Assembly (NCBI GenBank): GCA_902800345.1
Contig: CADCDO010000012.1
Span: forward strand, 62,001-126,000
Length of the DNA: 64,000 bases
Direction: 5' to 3'
Source: Fibrobacter succinogenes
GTDB taxonomy: Bacteria > Fibrobacterota > Fibrobacteria > Fibrobacterales > Fibrobacteraceae
Positions 16,711 to 24,299 of the stretch are shown in pieces; the stretch's first letter is position 1; the number at the start of each line of letters is the position of its first letter. A program made the position numbers and the translations under genes. The notes beneath the pieces are model-generated. The model did no database searches and was not told where the DNA came from. It saw only the letters and a program-made list of their open reading frames with translations.

Positions 16711-17454
16711 TTACTCCGCGTCCATGTCGGCTTCGTCGATTTCGGCGTTGTGATAGACTTCCTGAACGTCGTCGTGATCTTCGAACTTGTCGATGAGCTT
16801 GAGGAGCTTCACGGCGTCGTCGTGACCGAGCTTGACCGGATCATTCGGAACGTAGCTGAGTTCAGCGCTCATCATTTCGATGCCTGCAGCTTCGAGAGCC
16901 TTGGAAACAGCGTCAAAAGCTTCCGGAGAAGTGGAAATTTCATGAACGCCATCTTCCGTGCTCATGTCTTCGGCACCCGCTTCGAGAACGAGATCCATGA
17001 CTTGGTCTTCCGGATACTTTTCAGCATCGACGACAATCACGCCCTTGTAAGTGAACGCCCAAGAAACGGAACCGGATTCGCCCATGGAACCGTTGTTCTT
17101 GTTGAAGATGTTGCGGATTTCGGCAACCGTACGGACCTTGTTGTCGGTCATGCACTGCACCATGATGGCGATGCCGGCCGGGCCGCGTCCTTCGTACAAA
17201 GGTTCCGTCATTTCGGTACCGGAGTTGGCACCCGTACCCTTGGCGATTGCACTTTCGATATTCTTGGTCGGCAAGCTCTGGCTCTTGGACTTGAGGATTG
17301 CAGCACGGAGACGCGGGTTTGCGTCAGGGTTGCCGCCGCCGAGCTTAGCAGCAATGGAGATTTCCTTAATGAGTTTGTTCCAAGCCTTAGCGCGAGCGAC
17401 GTCGGTTTTGGCTTTCTTGCGTTTGGTGGTGGCCCATTTGGAGTGACCGGACAT
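16711..17454 (-). CDS. YebC/PmpR family protein
   Basis: A 247-residue YebC/TACO1-type protein, with the conserved opening MSGHSKWATTKRKKAKTD, NPRLRAAILKSKSQSLPTKNIE, the YEGRGPAGIAIMV segment and the acidic C-terminus. Members act as DNA-binding regulators or as translation factors relieving ribosome stalling at proline runs; which applies here cannot be told. It is monocistronic. A TCGTCTATAG/GTTCTTTCGTCTA hairpin-type repeat sits immediately behind its stop codon. Confidence 0.93.
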   Translation of the reverse strand: MSGHSKWATTKRKKAKTDVARAKAWNKLIKEISIAAKLGGGNPDANPRLRAAILKSKSQSLPTKNIESAIAKGTGANSGTEMTEPLYEGRGPAGIAIMVQCMTDNKVRTVAEIRNIFNKNNGSMGESGSVSWAFTYKGVIVVDAEKYPEDQVMDLVLEAGAEDMSTEDGVHEISTSPEAFDAVSKALEAAGIEMMSAELSYVPNDPVKLGHDDAVKLLKLIDKFEDHDDVQEVYHNAEIDEADMDAE

Positions 17455-17505
17455 AGATTACCTCTAGTTGGATTTTGTTAAAACAGTTGGTAGAACTTAA
17501 TTGGC

Positions 17506-17590
17506 CCATCGACAGGCTCAGGGACCTTATTTCGGTTGGTGAGCTTGTCGAACCAAAGTTCTAAGTTCTAAGTTCTAAATTCTAAGCACC
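17506..17590. repeat. REP-like pair plus TTCTAAG repeats
   Basis: TCGACAGGCTCAGGGACC (17507-17525) is followed by a copy of the 21-bp unit, here GGTTGGTGAGC..GTCGAACC (17534-17554). Four tandem copies of TTCTAAG/TTCTAAA then run to 17587. A similar AACTTAGAATTTAGAACTTAG stretch lies at 19980-20009. Confidence 0.6.
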
Positions 17591-18294
17591 TATTTTCCAT
17601 TCATCTTGCAAAGTCGTTTCTGCTTCACAGTCAGTCTGCGGCTAGAGCAGTCGATATCATCATTTCGTTTAGACTTAAACTTGACCTTGTCACTGCCATA
17701 CTGTGACCTACGGTCTGCTTCTTGGCGAGCACGTTTTTCCTCTAAACGCTTTTGTTGCATACTTTCAAGTTTCGACTTGTCTATAGGAACTGCAGACGCC
17801 TTGGTTATTTCTCGTTCATACTTACCGTTCCAAATCTTGCCAAGGAGAGAGCCGGACTGGAGAGCGTCATCCAAAATGCCCTGAGCCCAGCTGTCGTTTG
17901 CAGGCGGCAAAAGTCTGAACGACAAGTTACGAATTCTAGTCGGTTCCTCGTCATAATAAAGCATCATGTCGAAAAAGCCCACGTTGTATTCTTCGCCATC
18001 GGAACCGGCCGCAATCTTGTCCGGGATGTAGGCGAGCACAGCGTAAAGAGCCCTATCGAAAAGAGCCGTGATGAGGACATCGGAATCTCCACCAGGAGCC
18101 TGGACTTCACCTTCCGCAACAAACGCCCATGGAGCCACATCGACTTTGAGCCTAAATTTGTGGAAACCCCTCTCCGCCTTTTTCAGCTTGAGCAAGGCTC
18201 CCGAAAAAGCCTGAAAGCCCGGTTTGATGGAGCCTTCCTGTGCAGAACAAACAATGGCACATGCAAGGAAGAATACCGCTAGAATTTTTTTCAT
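17590..18294 (-). CDS. Secreted protein of unknown function
   Basis: A 234-residue protein with a clear signal peptide (MKKILAVFFLACAIVCSAQ, cleavage SA|Q). The body has alternating beta-type segments (FRLKVDVAPWAFVAEGEVQ, DVLITALFDRALYAVLAYI) and a strongly basic charged tail ending CSSRRLTVKQKRLCKMNGK. A basic C-terminal tail is seen in some Fibrobacter xylanases and exported proteins, but no domain is recognised. It lies 28 nt downstream of the phosphoglucomutase gene on the same strand and may be co-transcribed. Confidence 0.75.
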   Translation of the reverse strand: MKKILAVFFLACAIVCSAQEGSIKPGFQAFSGALLKLKKAERGFHKFRLKVDVAPWAFVAEGEVQAPGGDSDVLITALFDRALYAVLAYIPDKIAAGSDGEEYNVGFFDMMLYYDEEPTRIRNLSFRLLPPANDSWAQGILDDALQSGSLLGKIWNGKYEREITKASAVPIDKSKLESMQQKRLEEKRARQEADRRSQYGSDKVKFKSKRNDDIDCSSRRLTVKQKRLCKMNGK

Positions 18295-18322
18295 AACCCT
18301 AATCCAATTCGTTAACTTACTC

Positions 18323-19936
18323 TTAGTTTTTAAAGAACAGTGCCTTTGCAGCTTCGAACATCGGATCCTTTTCGTCCGGGTTGCGGCATTCCGTATAGAT
18401 ACGGACCTTCGGTTCCGTACCGGACGGACGAACGAGCATCCAGGAATCGTCGTCGAAAATGACCTTCACGCCATCGAGCGTGAGAAGCTGCTTCACAGTC
18501 TTTTCATTCTCGCCAACCATGACTTTTGCACCCGGCTTAGCGATATCGGCAATGGCGTTGACCTTAGCCTTGAGCGGTTCACCGACAAGAGACTTGTCGA
18601 CTTCGAAACCAGAACGAGTCGGATAGAAACGACCATATTCTTCGTACAAAGCGTCGAGGTATTCGCCGAGGTTCTTGCCAGTCGTAGCGAGAATTTCGAG
18701 AGCGATGAGGAGGCCGAACTGAGCGTCCTTTTCGAGCGTGTTGTTGAGGCCGGAGATACCGTCAGATTCTTCGAATGCAACGAGAGCCTTCTGCTTCGCG
18801 TTGCGGGAAAGCCACGGACGGAAGTTCTTGAAGCCCACCGGAGTTTCCATGACAGGAACGCCTAGCTTTTCAGCAATGATGTTTACGAAGTTGGAAGTTG
18901 CAACGGACTTAGCCACACAGCCCTGTTCCTTGCGCCAGGTTGCCATGTAGTGGAAAGCGATTGCACCGAACTGGTTCATATCGATTTCGCGAGTACCATC
19001 GTAGAAACGGATACGGTCACCATCTGGGTCAAAGATTGCACCGAGGCGGAACCAGGACTTGCTTTCGTCCAAGACCTTGCGAACCTTTTCGAGGTTCTTG
19101 CTGGACGGTTCCGGAGCGATACCGCCGAACAAAGAATCGTCTTCGTTACGGAGCGTGATAAGGCATTCCGGATTATCGAGCAATGCAGCCGGACGGCGGC
19201 GAGTAGAACCGTGAACGTGGTCGCACACGAGCGTGAGGCGACCCTTCTTGATGAATTCCTTGATACGGTCGAACTTGATCGTGCCCTGCTTCACGAGGAA
19301 TTCCTTGTAAATCTTGAGGGAGTCGATAATTTCCCAGTCAACCTTGGAGACCGGTTCGAACTTCCAGGTCGCCATCATTTCGTTAGAAAGCTTGGTGATG
19401 ACGTTCGTGATTTCCGGACCTGCAGGACCGCCATCTGCCGGGTTGAACTTGATACCGTTGTAGTGGCTCGGGTTGTGGCTCGGAGTCATGTTGATGGAGC
19501 AGGCGGCACCGAGCATTTCGATTGCAGCGGAGAATTCCGGAGTCGGCATTTCACCACCGTAGTAGACCTTCACGCCAGCCTTTGCGAACTGGTCTGCGAC
19601 AGCTTCGCAGAATTCATGACCGAGCAGGCGGTTGTCATGGCCGACAACCACGCCGCGTTTTTGGAGTTCGGCAAAATCCTTGACACCCAGAGCAGCGAAA
19701 AGTTCCGGAGTTGCTTCCTTGTACAAACGCACAATGGCAGCACCAACAACCTGCAAGTTGCGGAGCGTAAATTCAGAACCGATTTCACCGCGCCAGCCGG
19801 AGGTGCCAAAACTCACCTTGGCAGGCTCCTGGGAGGTCAAAGCGACCTGCTTCACGGTTTCAACCAAGGCCATGTCTGTAGCCGGGTTGAATTCGGGGGA
19901 CTGAATCTTTTTCCAAATCTGGGTAATGTTTTCCAT
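18323..19936 (-). CDS. Phosphoglucomutase/phosphomannomutase family protein
   Basis: A 537-residue alpha-D-phosphohexomutase. The phosphoserine loop is TPSHNPSHYNG, the Mg-binding loop DPDGDRIR, the sugar-specificity segment EESDGISG, and the C-terminal phosphate-binding loop RPSGTEPKVRIY. It interconverts glucose-1-phosphate and glucose-6-phosphate (or the mannose equivalents), feeding glycogen and surface polysaccharide synthesis. Length and EESDGISG favour a phosphoglucomutase over a phosphomannomutase or GlmM (inference). Codon bias is high, as expected for a central enzyme. Confidence 0.9.
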   Translation of the reverse strand: MENITQIWKKIQSPEFNPATDMALVETVKQVALTSQEPAKVSFGTSGWRGEIGSEFTLRNLQVVGAAIVRLYKEATPELFAALGVKDFAELQKRGVVVGHDNRLLGHEFCEAVADQFAKAGVKVYYGGEMPTPEFSAAIEMLGAACSINMTPSHNPSHYNGIKFNPADGGPAGPEITNVITKLSNEMMATWKFEPVSKVDWEIIDSLKIYKEFLVKQGTIKFDRIKEFIKKGRLTLVCDHVHGSTRRRPAALLDNPECLITLRNEDDSLFGGIAPEPSSKNLEKVRKVLDESKSWFRLGAIFDPDGDRIRFYDGTREIDMNQFGAIAFHYMATWRKEQGCVAKSVATSNFVNIIAEKLGVPVMETPVGFKNFRPWLSRNAKQKALVAFEESDGISGLNNTLEKDAQFGLLIALEILATTGKNLGEYLDALYEEYGRFYPTRSGFEVDKSLVGEPLKAKVNAIADIAKPGAKVMVGENEKTVKQLLTLDGVKVIFDDDSWMLVRPSGTEPKVRIYTECRNPDEKDPMFEAAKALFFKN

Positions 19937-20029
19937 AACGGTTCCTTTTGAGATTTAACGGGCAAAATCTAGTAAAATAGAACTTAGAATTTAGAACTTA
20001 GTGCTTAGAAGATATGCTAAATTAAGGGC

Positions 20030-20164
20030 TTACAATTCTTGTAAAAAAAGACTCACTTTCATGTGAGCCTTATCTTGCGCACCATCTAGAAAGCCCTCAT
20101 ACCTGAGGACTGCGTCATCATAATCTTTCATCCATGAATTCGACATATTTCTTGGACTAATCAT
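20030..20164 (-). pseudogene. Third, truncated copy of the Rpn C-terminal module
   Basis: Read on the minus strand, an ATG directly follows the TGA of the preceding small ORF. The 44-codon frame repeats MISPRNMSNSWMKDYDDAV and LRYEGFLDGAQDKA before breaking off into HMKVSLFLQEL. The break lies where a terminator hairpin begins. It is near-identical in DNA to the two upstream copies over the first 75 bp. It probably represents a truncated cassette. Confidence 0.6.
20043..20069 (-). terminator. Terminator at the end of the Rpn cassette array
   Basis: Minus-strand stem GGCTCAC/GTGAGTC (one G-T pair) with a 6-nt loop and T7. It overlaps the truncated third cassette, so the array ends exactly at a transcription terminator. 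Confidence 0.75.
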
Positions 20165-20371
20165 TCATCTTTTCAAATCAAAAGAAGCCCTGAGAGCCAG
20201 AACATCAGTCTCTGAAAGCCTAGAAACGCGAACAACCTTTTCAACAGAGTCGCCCTCAGCAAGCATCGCCGCCGCCATCTCGCGAGCCCTGTCTTGCGCA
20301 CCATCATACCTGAGGACTGCGTCATCATAATCTTTCATCCATGAATTCGACATATTTCTTGGACTAATCAT
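20165..20371 (-). CDS. Stand-alone Rpn C-terminal module (68 residues)
   Basis: A complete 68-codon ORF whose ATG follows the TGA of the nuclease gene without a gap (TGAATG). It repeats the end of the upstream protein: MSNSWMKDYDDAVLRY is identical, then DGAQDRAREMAAAML, and the last 30 residues (VEKVVRVSRLSETDVLALRA) are a diverged version of IEKILKYTKLSESEILSIKA. In enterobacterial Rpn systems a short C-terminal protein made from an internal start neutralises the full-length nuclease; a separate downstream copy could play the same part (inference). Confidence 0.65.
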   Translation of the reverse strand: MISPRNMSNSWMKDYDDAVLRYDGAQDRAREMAAAMLAEGDSVEKVVRVSRLSETDVLALRASFDLKR

Positions 20372-21319
20372 TCATCTTTTCTGCTCAAGGCTAGCCTTGA
20401 TCGAGAGAATTTCCGATTCAGAGAGTTTCGTGTATTTTAAAATTTTTTCAATAGGTTCATTATCAATCAGCATGTCTCTAGCCATCTCGCGAGCCTTGTC
20501 TTGCGCACCATCTAGAAAGCCCTCATACCTGAGGACCGCGTCATCGTAATCTTTCATCCATGAATTCGACATATTTCTTGGACTAAAATTACACATTCTC
20601 ACTTCGTTTTGCAATACCCTGAACACCGGATCGTTCTCATACCTGCTGAAATCAACTTCGCGATTCAGCGCATCAATCGCACGGAGCCACAGCGCGATGC
20701 GGCAATTATCACTCGCAAACTTCTCCGGATGCCTCAAGAACTTGCCAACCTCAATGAGAGTGACGGTCTGTCGGTCAAAATAAACCATCTGCTCCTGGTT
20801 GCGCAGCTGAACCGTATGACGGTAATTCGGGGAATCCTTGAACGTATCGAAAAACTGAAAGCTAATCACATGCAAGTTTTCCAATTTCGGAACGGCCCCT
20901 TTCGGCACCATGTTGTTCGTAAGGCGAGCCACGCAGAAAACCAGACGATCGCTGTACAAGGACTTGTGATCTTCATGCTGGATTTCAATCGAAATGCGAT
21001 CGCGCGGAACTTCGCCACGTTCATTTGTCAACAGCAAATCAGGTTCAATACTGCGATGCCCCAGTTCACCGGGAACGTATGGGTTCACGAGTTTCGGATT
21101 TTCGATACGGTCCGAACCGACCAAGTTCAGAGCCGCGTTAATCAGGTCCGTTGTCAGCGCAAGATTTTTCTCGCTCGCAAGAATTTTCTTGATACAGCCG
21201 TCGTTATAAAAGTAGACATTTCGATTTTCATGCCGCTTGATATAAGCATCAACATCGCCGCCCTTTTCCTGAACATTCCTGAGTTCCTTGAGAAACAGTG
21301 CAAATTCTTCTCTTGTCAT
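20372..21319 (-). CDS. Rpn-family PD-(D/E)XK nuclease (transposase-like)
   Basis: A 315-residue member of the Rpn/PD-(D/E)XK transposase-like nuclease family. The catalytic core is visible as EPDLLL (Asp94) and ISIEIQ (Glu112, Gln114), preceded by NVYFYNDGCIKKILASEKN. The C-terminal 66 residues, from MSNSWMKDYDD to LEQKR, are a separate module that recurs twice downstream. Rpn proteins are DNA endonucleases linked to recombination and phage defence. The gene has its own leader with TATAAT near 21363-21370 and GAGGA before the ATG. The array of C-terminal copies is the unusual part. Confidence 0.82.
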   Translation of the reverse strand: MTREEFALFLKELRNVQEKGGDVDAYIKRHENRNVYFYNDGCIKKILASEKNLALTTDLINAALNLVGSDRIENPKLVNPYVPGELGHRSIEPDLLLTNERGEVPRDRISIEIQHEDHKSLYSDRLVFCVARLTNNMVPKGAVPKLENLHVISFQFFDTFKDSPNYRHTVQLRNQEQMVYFDRQTVTLIEVGKFLRHPEKFASDNCRIALWLRAIDALNREVDFSRYENDPVFRVLQNEVRMCNFSPRNMSNSWMKDYDDAVLRYEGFLDGAQDKAREMARDMLIDNEPIEKILKYTKLSESEILSIKASLEQKR

Positions 21320-21567
21320 TTTAAATCCTCATATAACGGCAAGGAATCATTCCCCTACCATTATAGTAACACGCTTTTGATGCCCATTTGGACTAAAATT
21401 TTTTCGAAAATTGCGTAAAATGTTTTTAACGCAGAAAAGGCAGTCAAAAATTTTGACTACCTTATAAATTAAATCATTATTTTTTTGAGCGAAGTAAAGC
21501 GTTTCCAAAACCACGAAAAATTTTAAATTTATACAAAATAGCGCCGTTTTGCAAATTGGAATTTCTC

Positions 21568-22071
21568 ATGAAAAAAATCTTGTATATCTTAATCCTAATC
21601 ACAACCACCTGTTTTGCTCAAGCAGAGACTGTACCAATAAACAACGCAGCGTCTGACTCAGCCACATACTACGAGCAATTATACCAGTATAATTTGGATA
21701 GTTACAATTTCGATAAGAAAGCGGCAAACATAGCCTGGATTACAGCATGGGTTTCCACAGGATTAGCAGGAATATCCACAATCGCAATGTTCTTTTACGC
21801 CTTAGAGCAATTTTCAAACAACAACGACCAAAAAATTTCCACGTCACATCCATGGTTCATCACAACAATGATAATAAACGGCATTGGCGCCACTTCGTTC
21901 CTTGTCTATGGCGGATTTGAAATTGCAGCAGCGGTACGAAAAAGCAATTATACGGAATACGATATTCAAAGGAAAAAACACGCAACCTCGCCCACCGTAA
22001 GCGTTCACATAACCCCGATTATAGATCCAATAAACCAAATCTATGGCGGAGCATTGACACTGAACTTCTGA
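21568..22071 (+). CDS. Small exported membrane protein, unknown
   Basis: A 167-residue protein with signal peptide MKKILYILILITTTCFAQA and two later membrane segments (WITAWVSTGLAGISTIAMFF and FITTMIINGIGATSFLVYGG). The ATG at 21568 is preferred over an upstream in-frame TTG. Base composition is more AT-rich than the neighbours, and the upstream 200 bp are strongly AT-rich, which may indicate transfer. No family is recognised. Confidence 0.65.
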   Translation: MKKILYILILITTTCFAQAETVPINNAASDSATYYEQLYQYNLDSYNFDKKAANIAWITAWVSTGLAGISTIAMFFYALEQFSNNNDQKISTSHPWFITTMIINGIGATSFLVYGGFEIAAAVRKSNYTEYDIQRKKHATSPTVSVHITPIIDPINQIYGGALTLNF

Positions 22072-22160
22072 AATAATTTTTCGACAGAGCACACCTCATA
22101 AAACTGCATTTTCCGACCACATTTTTCTCTCGTCTTTCGTCTTTCGTCTCTCGTCTATAC

Positions 22161-22168
22161 TATATTTA
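22161..22168 (+). promoter_or_regulatory. -7-like box TATATTTA upstream of dapA
   Basis: TATATTTA follows a run of TCTCGTCT/TTCGTCT heptamers (22124-22158) and lies 7 nt before the dapA ATG. It resembles TAnnTTTG with the last base changed. Confidence 0.4.
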
Positions 22169-22175
22169 GATCACT

Positions 22176-23132
22176 ATGCAAATTACAAACGCTTCTCAAC
22201 TTACTGGTGTTTTCCCCGCGTTGTTCACCCCGCTCAAGAACGACGATCCTAAGAACCTTCGCAACTCCATCGACTACAAGAAGATGGGGCAGATGATTGA
22301 CGATGTTATTGCAGCTGGTGCTAGTGGTGTGCTCCCCGCCGTGACGACGGGCCAGAGTGCAACGGTCTCTCCGCAGCAGCACTTGGATGTCATTAAGTTC
22401 ACGCTCGACTACGTTGACGGTCGCGTTCCTGTGATTGCAGGCGCAGGCTCTAACTGCACGCGCGAATCTATCGAGATGATCGAAAACGTTTTGAAGATTG
22501 CTCCGGTAGCAGTCCTCTGCGTCACTGGCTACTACAACAATCCGCCGCAGGAAGGCTTACTCAAGCACTACCAGACGCTCAGTAGCGAAACGGGTGCTAA
22601 GATCGTTATTTACAACGTTCCGGGCCGTACCTCCAGCTATGTCCATCCGGACACCTTGATCGCTCTTGCCGAAGACAAGAACATCATCGGTCTCAAGCAG
22701 GCGGTTGAATTTGGTTTTGGCGAAAAGTTCCATGAAGACACAATGCGCGTCATCAAGGAAACGAAGGGCAAGGACTTCGCTGTGATGAGCGGTGAAGACG
22801 GTCTCTTTGCGGATCTCCTCGAAATGGGCGGCACGGGTATCGTGAGCGCTACAGGCAACATCCCGGAAGCTTGCAAGACTTTCGTTGACCTCTACAAAGC
22901 TTTCCAGGCAGGCGACAAGGACAAGGCTCACAACTTGCAGAAGGCTGCACGCGACTACATCGACGCCACGTTCTGCCGCAAGAACCCGATTCCTCTCGGA
23001 ACGCTCTTCAACAGCCCGTTGTTCCAGCCGCTCGTGAGCGTGAAGGATACGGCTAACGGTGCAGACGCTGTTGCCCGCATCATGAAGCTCATCGACGAAA
23101 AAGCTCAAAGCTTGAAGAAGTATCATGTTTAG
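22176..23132 (+). CDS. dapA: 4-hydroxy-tetrahydrodipicolinate synthase
   Basis: A 318-residue class I aldolase of the DapA family. It condenses pyruvate with aspartate semialdehyde in lysine/DAP synthesis. It shows TGVFPALFTPL, the TTGQSATVS pyruvate-binding loop, YYNNPPQEGLLKHY, YNVPGRT (catalytic Tyr and DapA-specific Arg context) and the Schiff-base lysine in IIGLKQA. NVPGRT argues for DapA over N-acetylneuraminate lyase. It is slightly longer than the common 290-300 residues. It is monocistronic, preceded by repeats and a TATATTTA box and followed by a hairpin repeat array. Confidence 0.93.
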   Translation: MQITNASQLTGVFPALFTPLKNDDPKNLRNSIDYKKMGQMIDDVIAAGASGVLPAVTTGQSATVSPQQHLDVIKFTLDYVDGRVPVIAGAGSNCTRESIEMIENVLKIAPVAVLCVTGYYNNPPQEGLLKHYQTLSSETGAKIVIYNVPGRTSSYVHPDTLIALAEDKNIIGLKQAVEFGFGEKFHEDTMRVIKETKGKDFAVMSGEDGLFADLLEMGGTGIVSATGNIPEACKTFVDLYKAFQAGDKDKAHNLQKAARDYIDATFCRKNPIPLGTLFNSPLFQPLVSVKDTANGADAVARIMKLIDEKAQSLKKYHV

Positions 23133-23133
23133 C

Positions 23134-23275
23134 AATGAGCACGCACCTACGGTGCTTTGAGGTATGAGCTCGCTCCCAAGGGAGCTCTGAGGTAAAATAA
23201 AATACGAGATGTTTTGCCCAAAGGACGCCGAAGGCGACCGACCTCAAAGCGAAGCGTGCCCATAGCCCAAACCTC
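23134..23275. repeat. ATGAGCACG hairpin array between dapA and the next gene
   Basis: Two forward units (cores GCACC TAC GGTGC and GCTCCC AA GGGAGC, each followed by TTTGAGGT or TCTGAGGT), a 45-bp middle, then an inverted unit (ACCTCAAAGC GAA GCGTGCC). Same family as 9785-9935, with the same opposed layout. Confidence 0.7.
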
Positions 23276-23296
23276 TTTTTAATCAGGAGAATCACA

Positions 23297-23995
23297 ATGG
23301 CTAAGAATGAAAAATCCGTTACCGACTTGGTCTGCGAACATATCAAGAAGCAAAAGCTTCTTCCGATTCCGGTGCAGACTCTGAACGAAGAAGCCGAAGC
23401 ATCTCGCTACTTCGGTGGCGACCTCAAGGAATTCTTGGCAGCAGCCAAGACTCTCGGCGCAAAGGGAATCTTCGTTGAAACACTTTATCTTGAAGACGAC
23501 GAATTCTACTACGACAGCGGCATCGATGACGAAGAATACCTCGCCATGAACAGCGACTTCAACAACGAATGCTGCTGCGGTGAAAACTGCACCTGCAAGA
23601 AAGGCGACAAGAAGAAGTCCAAGAAGGATGAAGATGACGATAAGGTTGATGGCGTTCTCTTGGAACCGGAAGATCTCGAAGGCCTTGACCTCTCCCTCCT
23701 CCGTCCAGAAATTGCAAAGTTCCTCGACCGCGTTGGCGAAAGCTGCGGCGTGCGCTTGACCGTTCCGGGTGTGGATCACCTCGAAGTCGAAATCTTCGCT
23801 GACTGGTACGACGAATTTGCCGAACTCGTGGACGAAGCCTCCGAAATCATCGAAGAAGATCCGAACGGCGCTCTCGAACAGGTCGAAGCCATGTTCAAGG
23901 AAGCTGAAAAGGCAGCCAAGGATGAGGACAAAAGCGTGAAGAAAATCGCCGCCCATCCGCCTAAAAAGACTGCGAGCGCGAAAGCAAAGAAGTAA
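23297..23995 (+). CDS. Acidic protein with internal cysteine cluster, unknown
   Basis: A 232-residue cytoplasmic protein without signal or membrane segment. The N-terminal third starts MAKNEKSVTDLVCEHIKKQK and carries an alpha/beta region; residues about 94-102 form a dense cysteine cluster (CCCGENCTC) followed by KKGDKKKSKKDEDDDK; a second alpha/beta region follows; the tail is Lys/Ala-rich. The cluster resembles a metal-binding or metallothionein-like site (inference). A good AGGAGA Shine-Dalgarno lies 7 nt upstream. No family is recognised. Confidence 0.75.
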   Translation: MAKNEKSVTDLVCEHIKKQKLLPIPVQTLNEEAEASRYFGGDLKEFLAAAKTLGAKGIFVETLYLEDDEFYYDSGIDDEEYLAMNSDFNNECCCGENCTCKKGDKKKSKKDEDDDKVDGVLLEPEDLEGLDLSLLRPEIAKFLDRVGESCGVRLTVPGVDHLEVEIFADWYDEFAELVDEASEIIEEDPNGALEQVEAMFKEAEKAAKDEDKSVKKIAAHPPKKTASAKAKK

Positions 23996-24107
23996 GAGCA
24001 CAAGCTCTCGCAATAGCGAACAAGGCTCAACTGCAAAATTGAACTTGTTCAATTTTATAGTCGAGCCGGAGTTGCACACGCAAAAAGCGTCAACAGTCCT
24101 CGCAACC

Positions 24108-24133
24108 GCCCCAGTCTAATAGCTGGGGCTTTA
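24108..24133 (+). terminator. Hairpin terminator GCCCCAG/CTGGGGC
   Basis: A 7-bp stem with an 8-nt loop and TTTA tail, about 110 nt after the acidic-protein gene. A second hairpin, ACCGC AAAGAA GCGGT TTTT, follows at 24147-24166. Confidence 0.55.
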
Positions 24134-24247
24134 TAGTTCACTAAAGACCGCAAAGAAGCGGTTTTTAGTTTCAGACAACATATCGACACGTATCCCGAAA
24201 CGAACTCGCATTCTTTCGTCTGTAATAAAATAAACAAAGTACAAAAA

Positions 24248-24277
24248 AACGTTCCGCCACAAAGCGGAACGTTTTTA
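24248..24277 (-). terminator. Terminator of the GH11-CBM6 xylanase gene
   Basis: Perfect 10-bp stem AACGTTCCGC/GCGGAACGTT with a 6-nt loop. A/T tracts on both sides make it bidirectional. It lies 23 nt after the xylanase stop codon. Confidence 0.9.
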
Positions 24278-24299
24278 AATCAGCAATGAGAGAGAAAAA

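Noticed and set aside
18950..19951. 333-codon frame antisense to the phosphoglucomutase gene
   Set aside because: Shadow of the strongly biased mutase gene, no motif.
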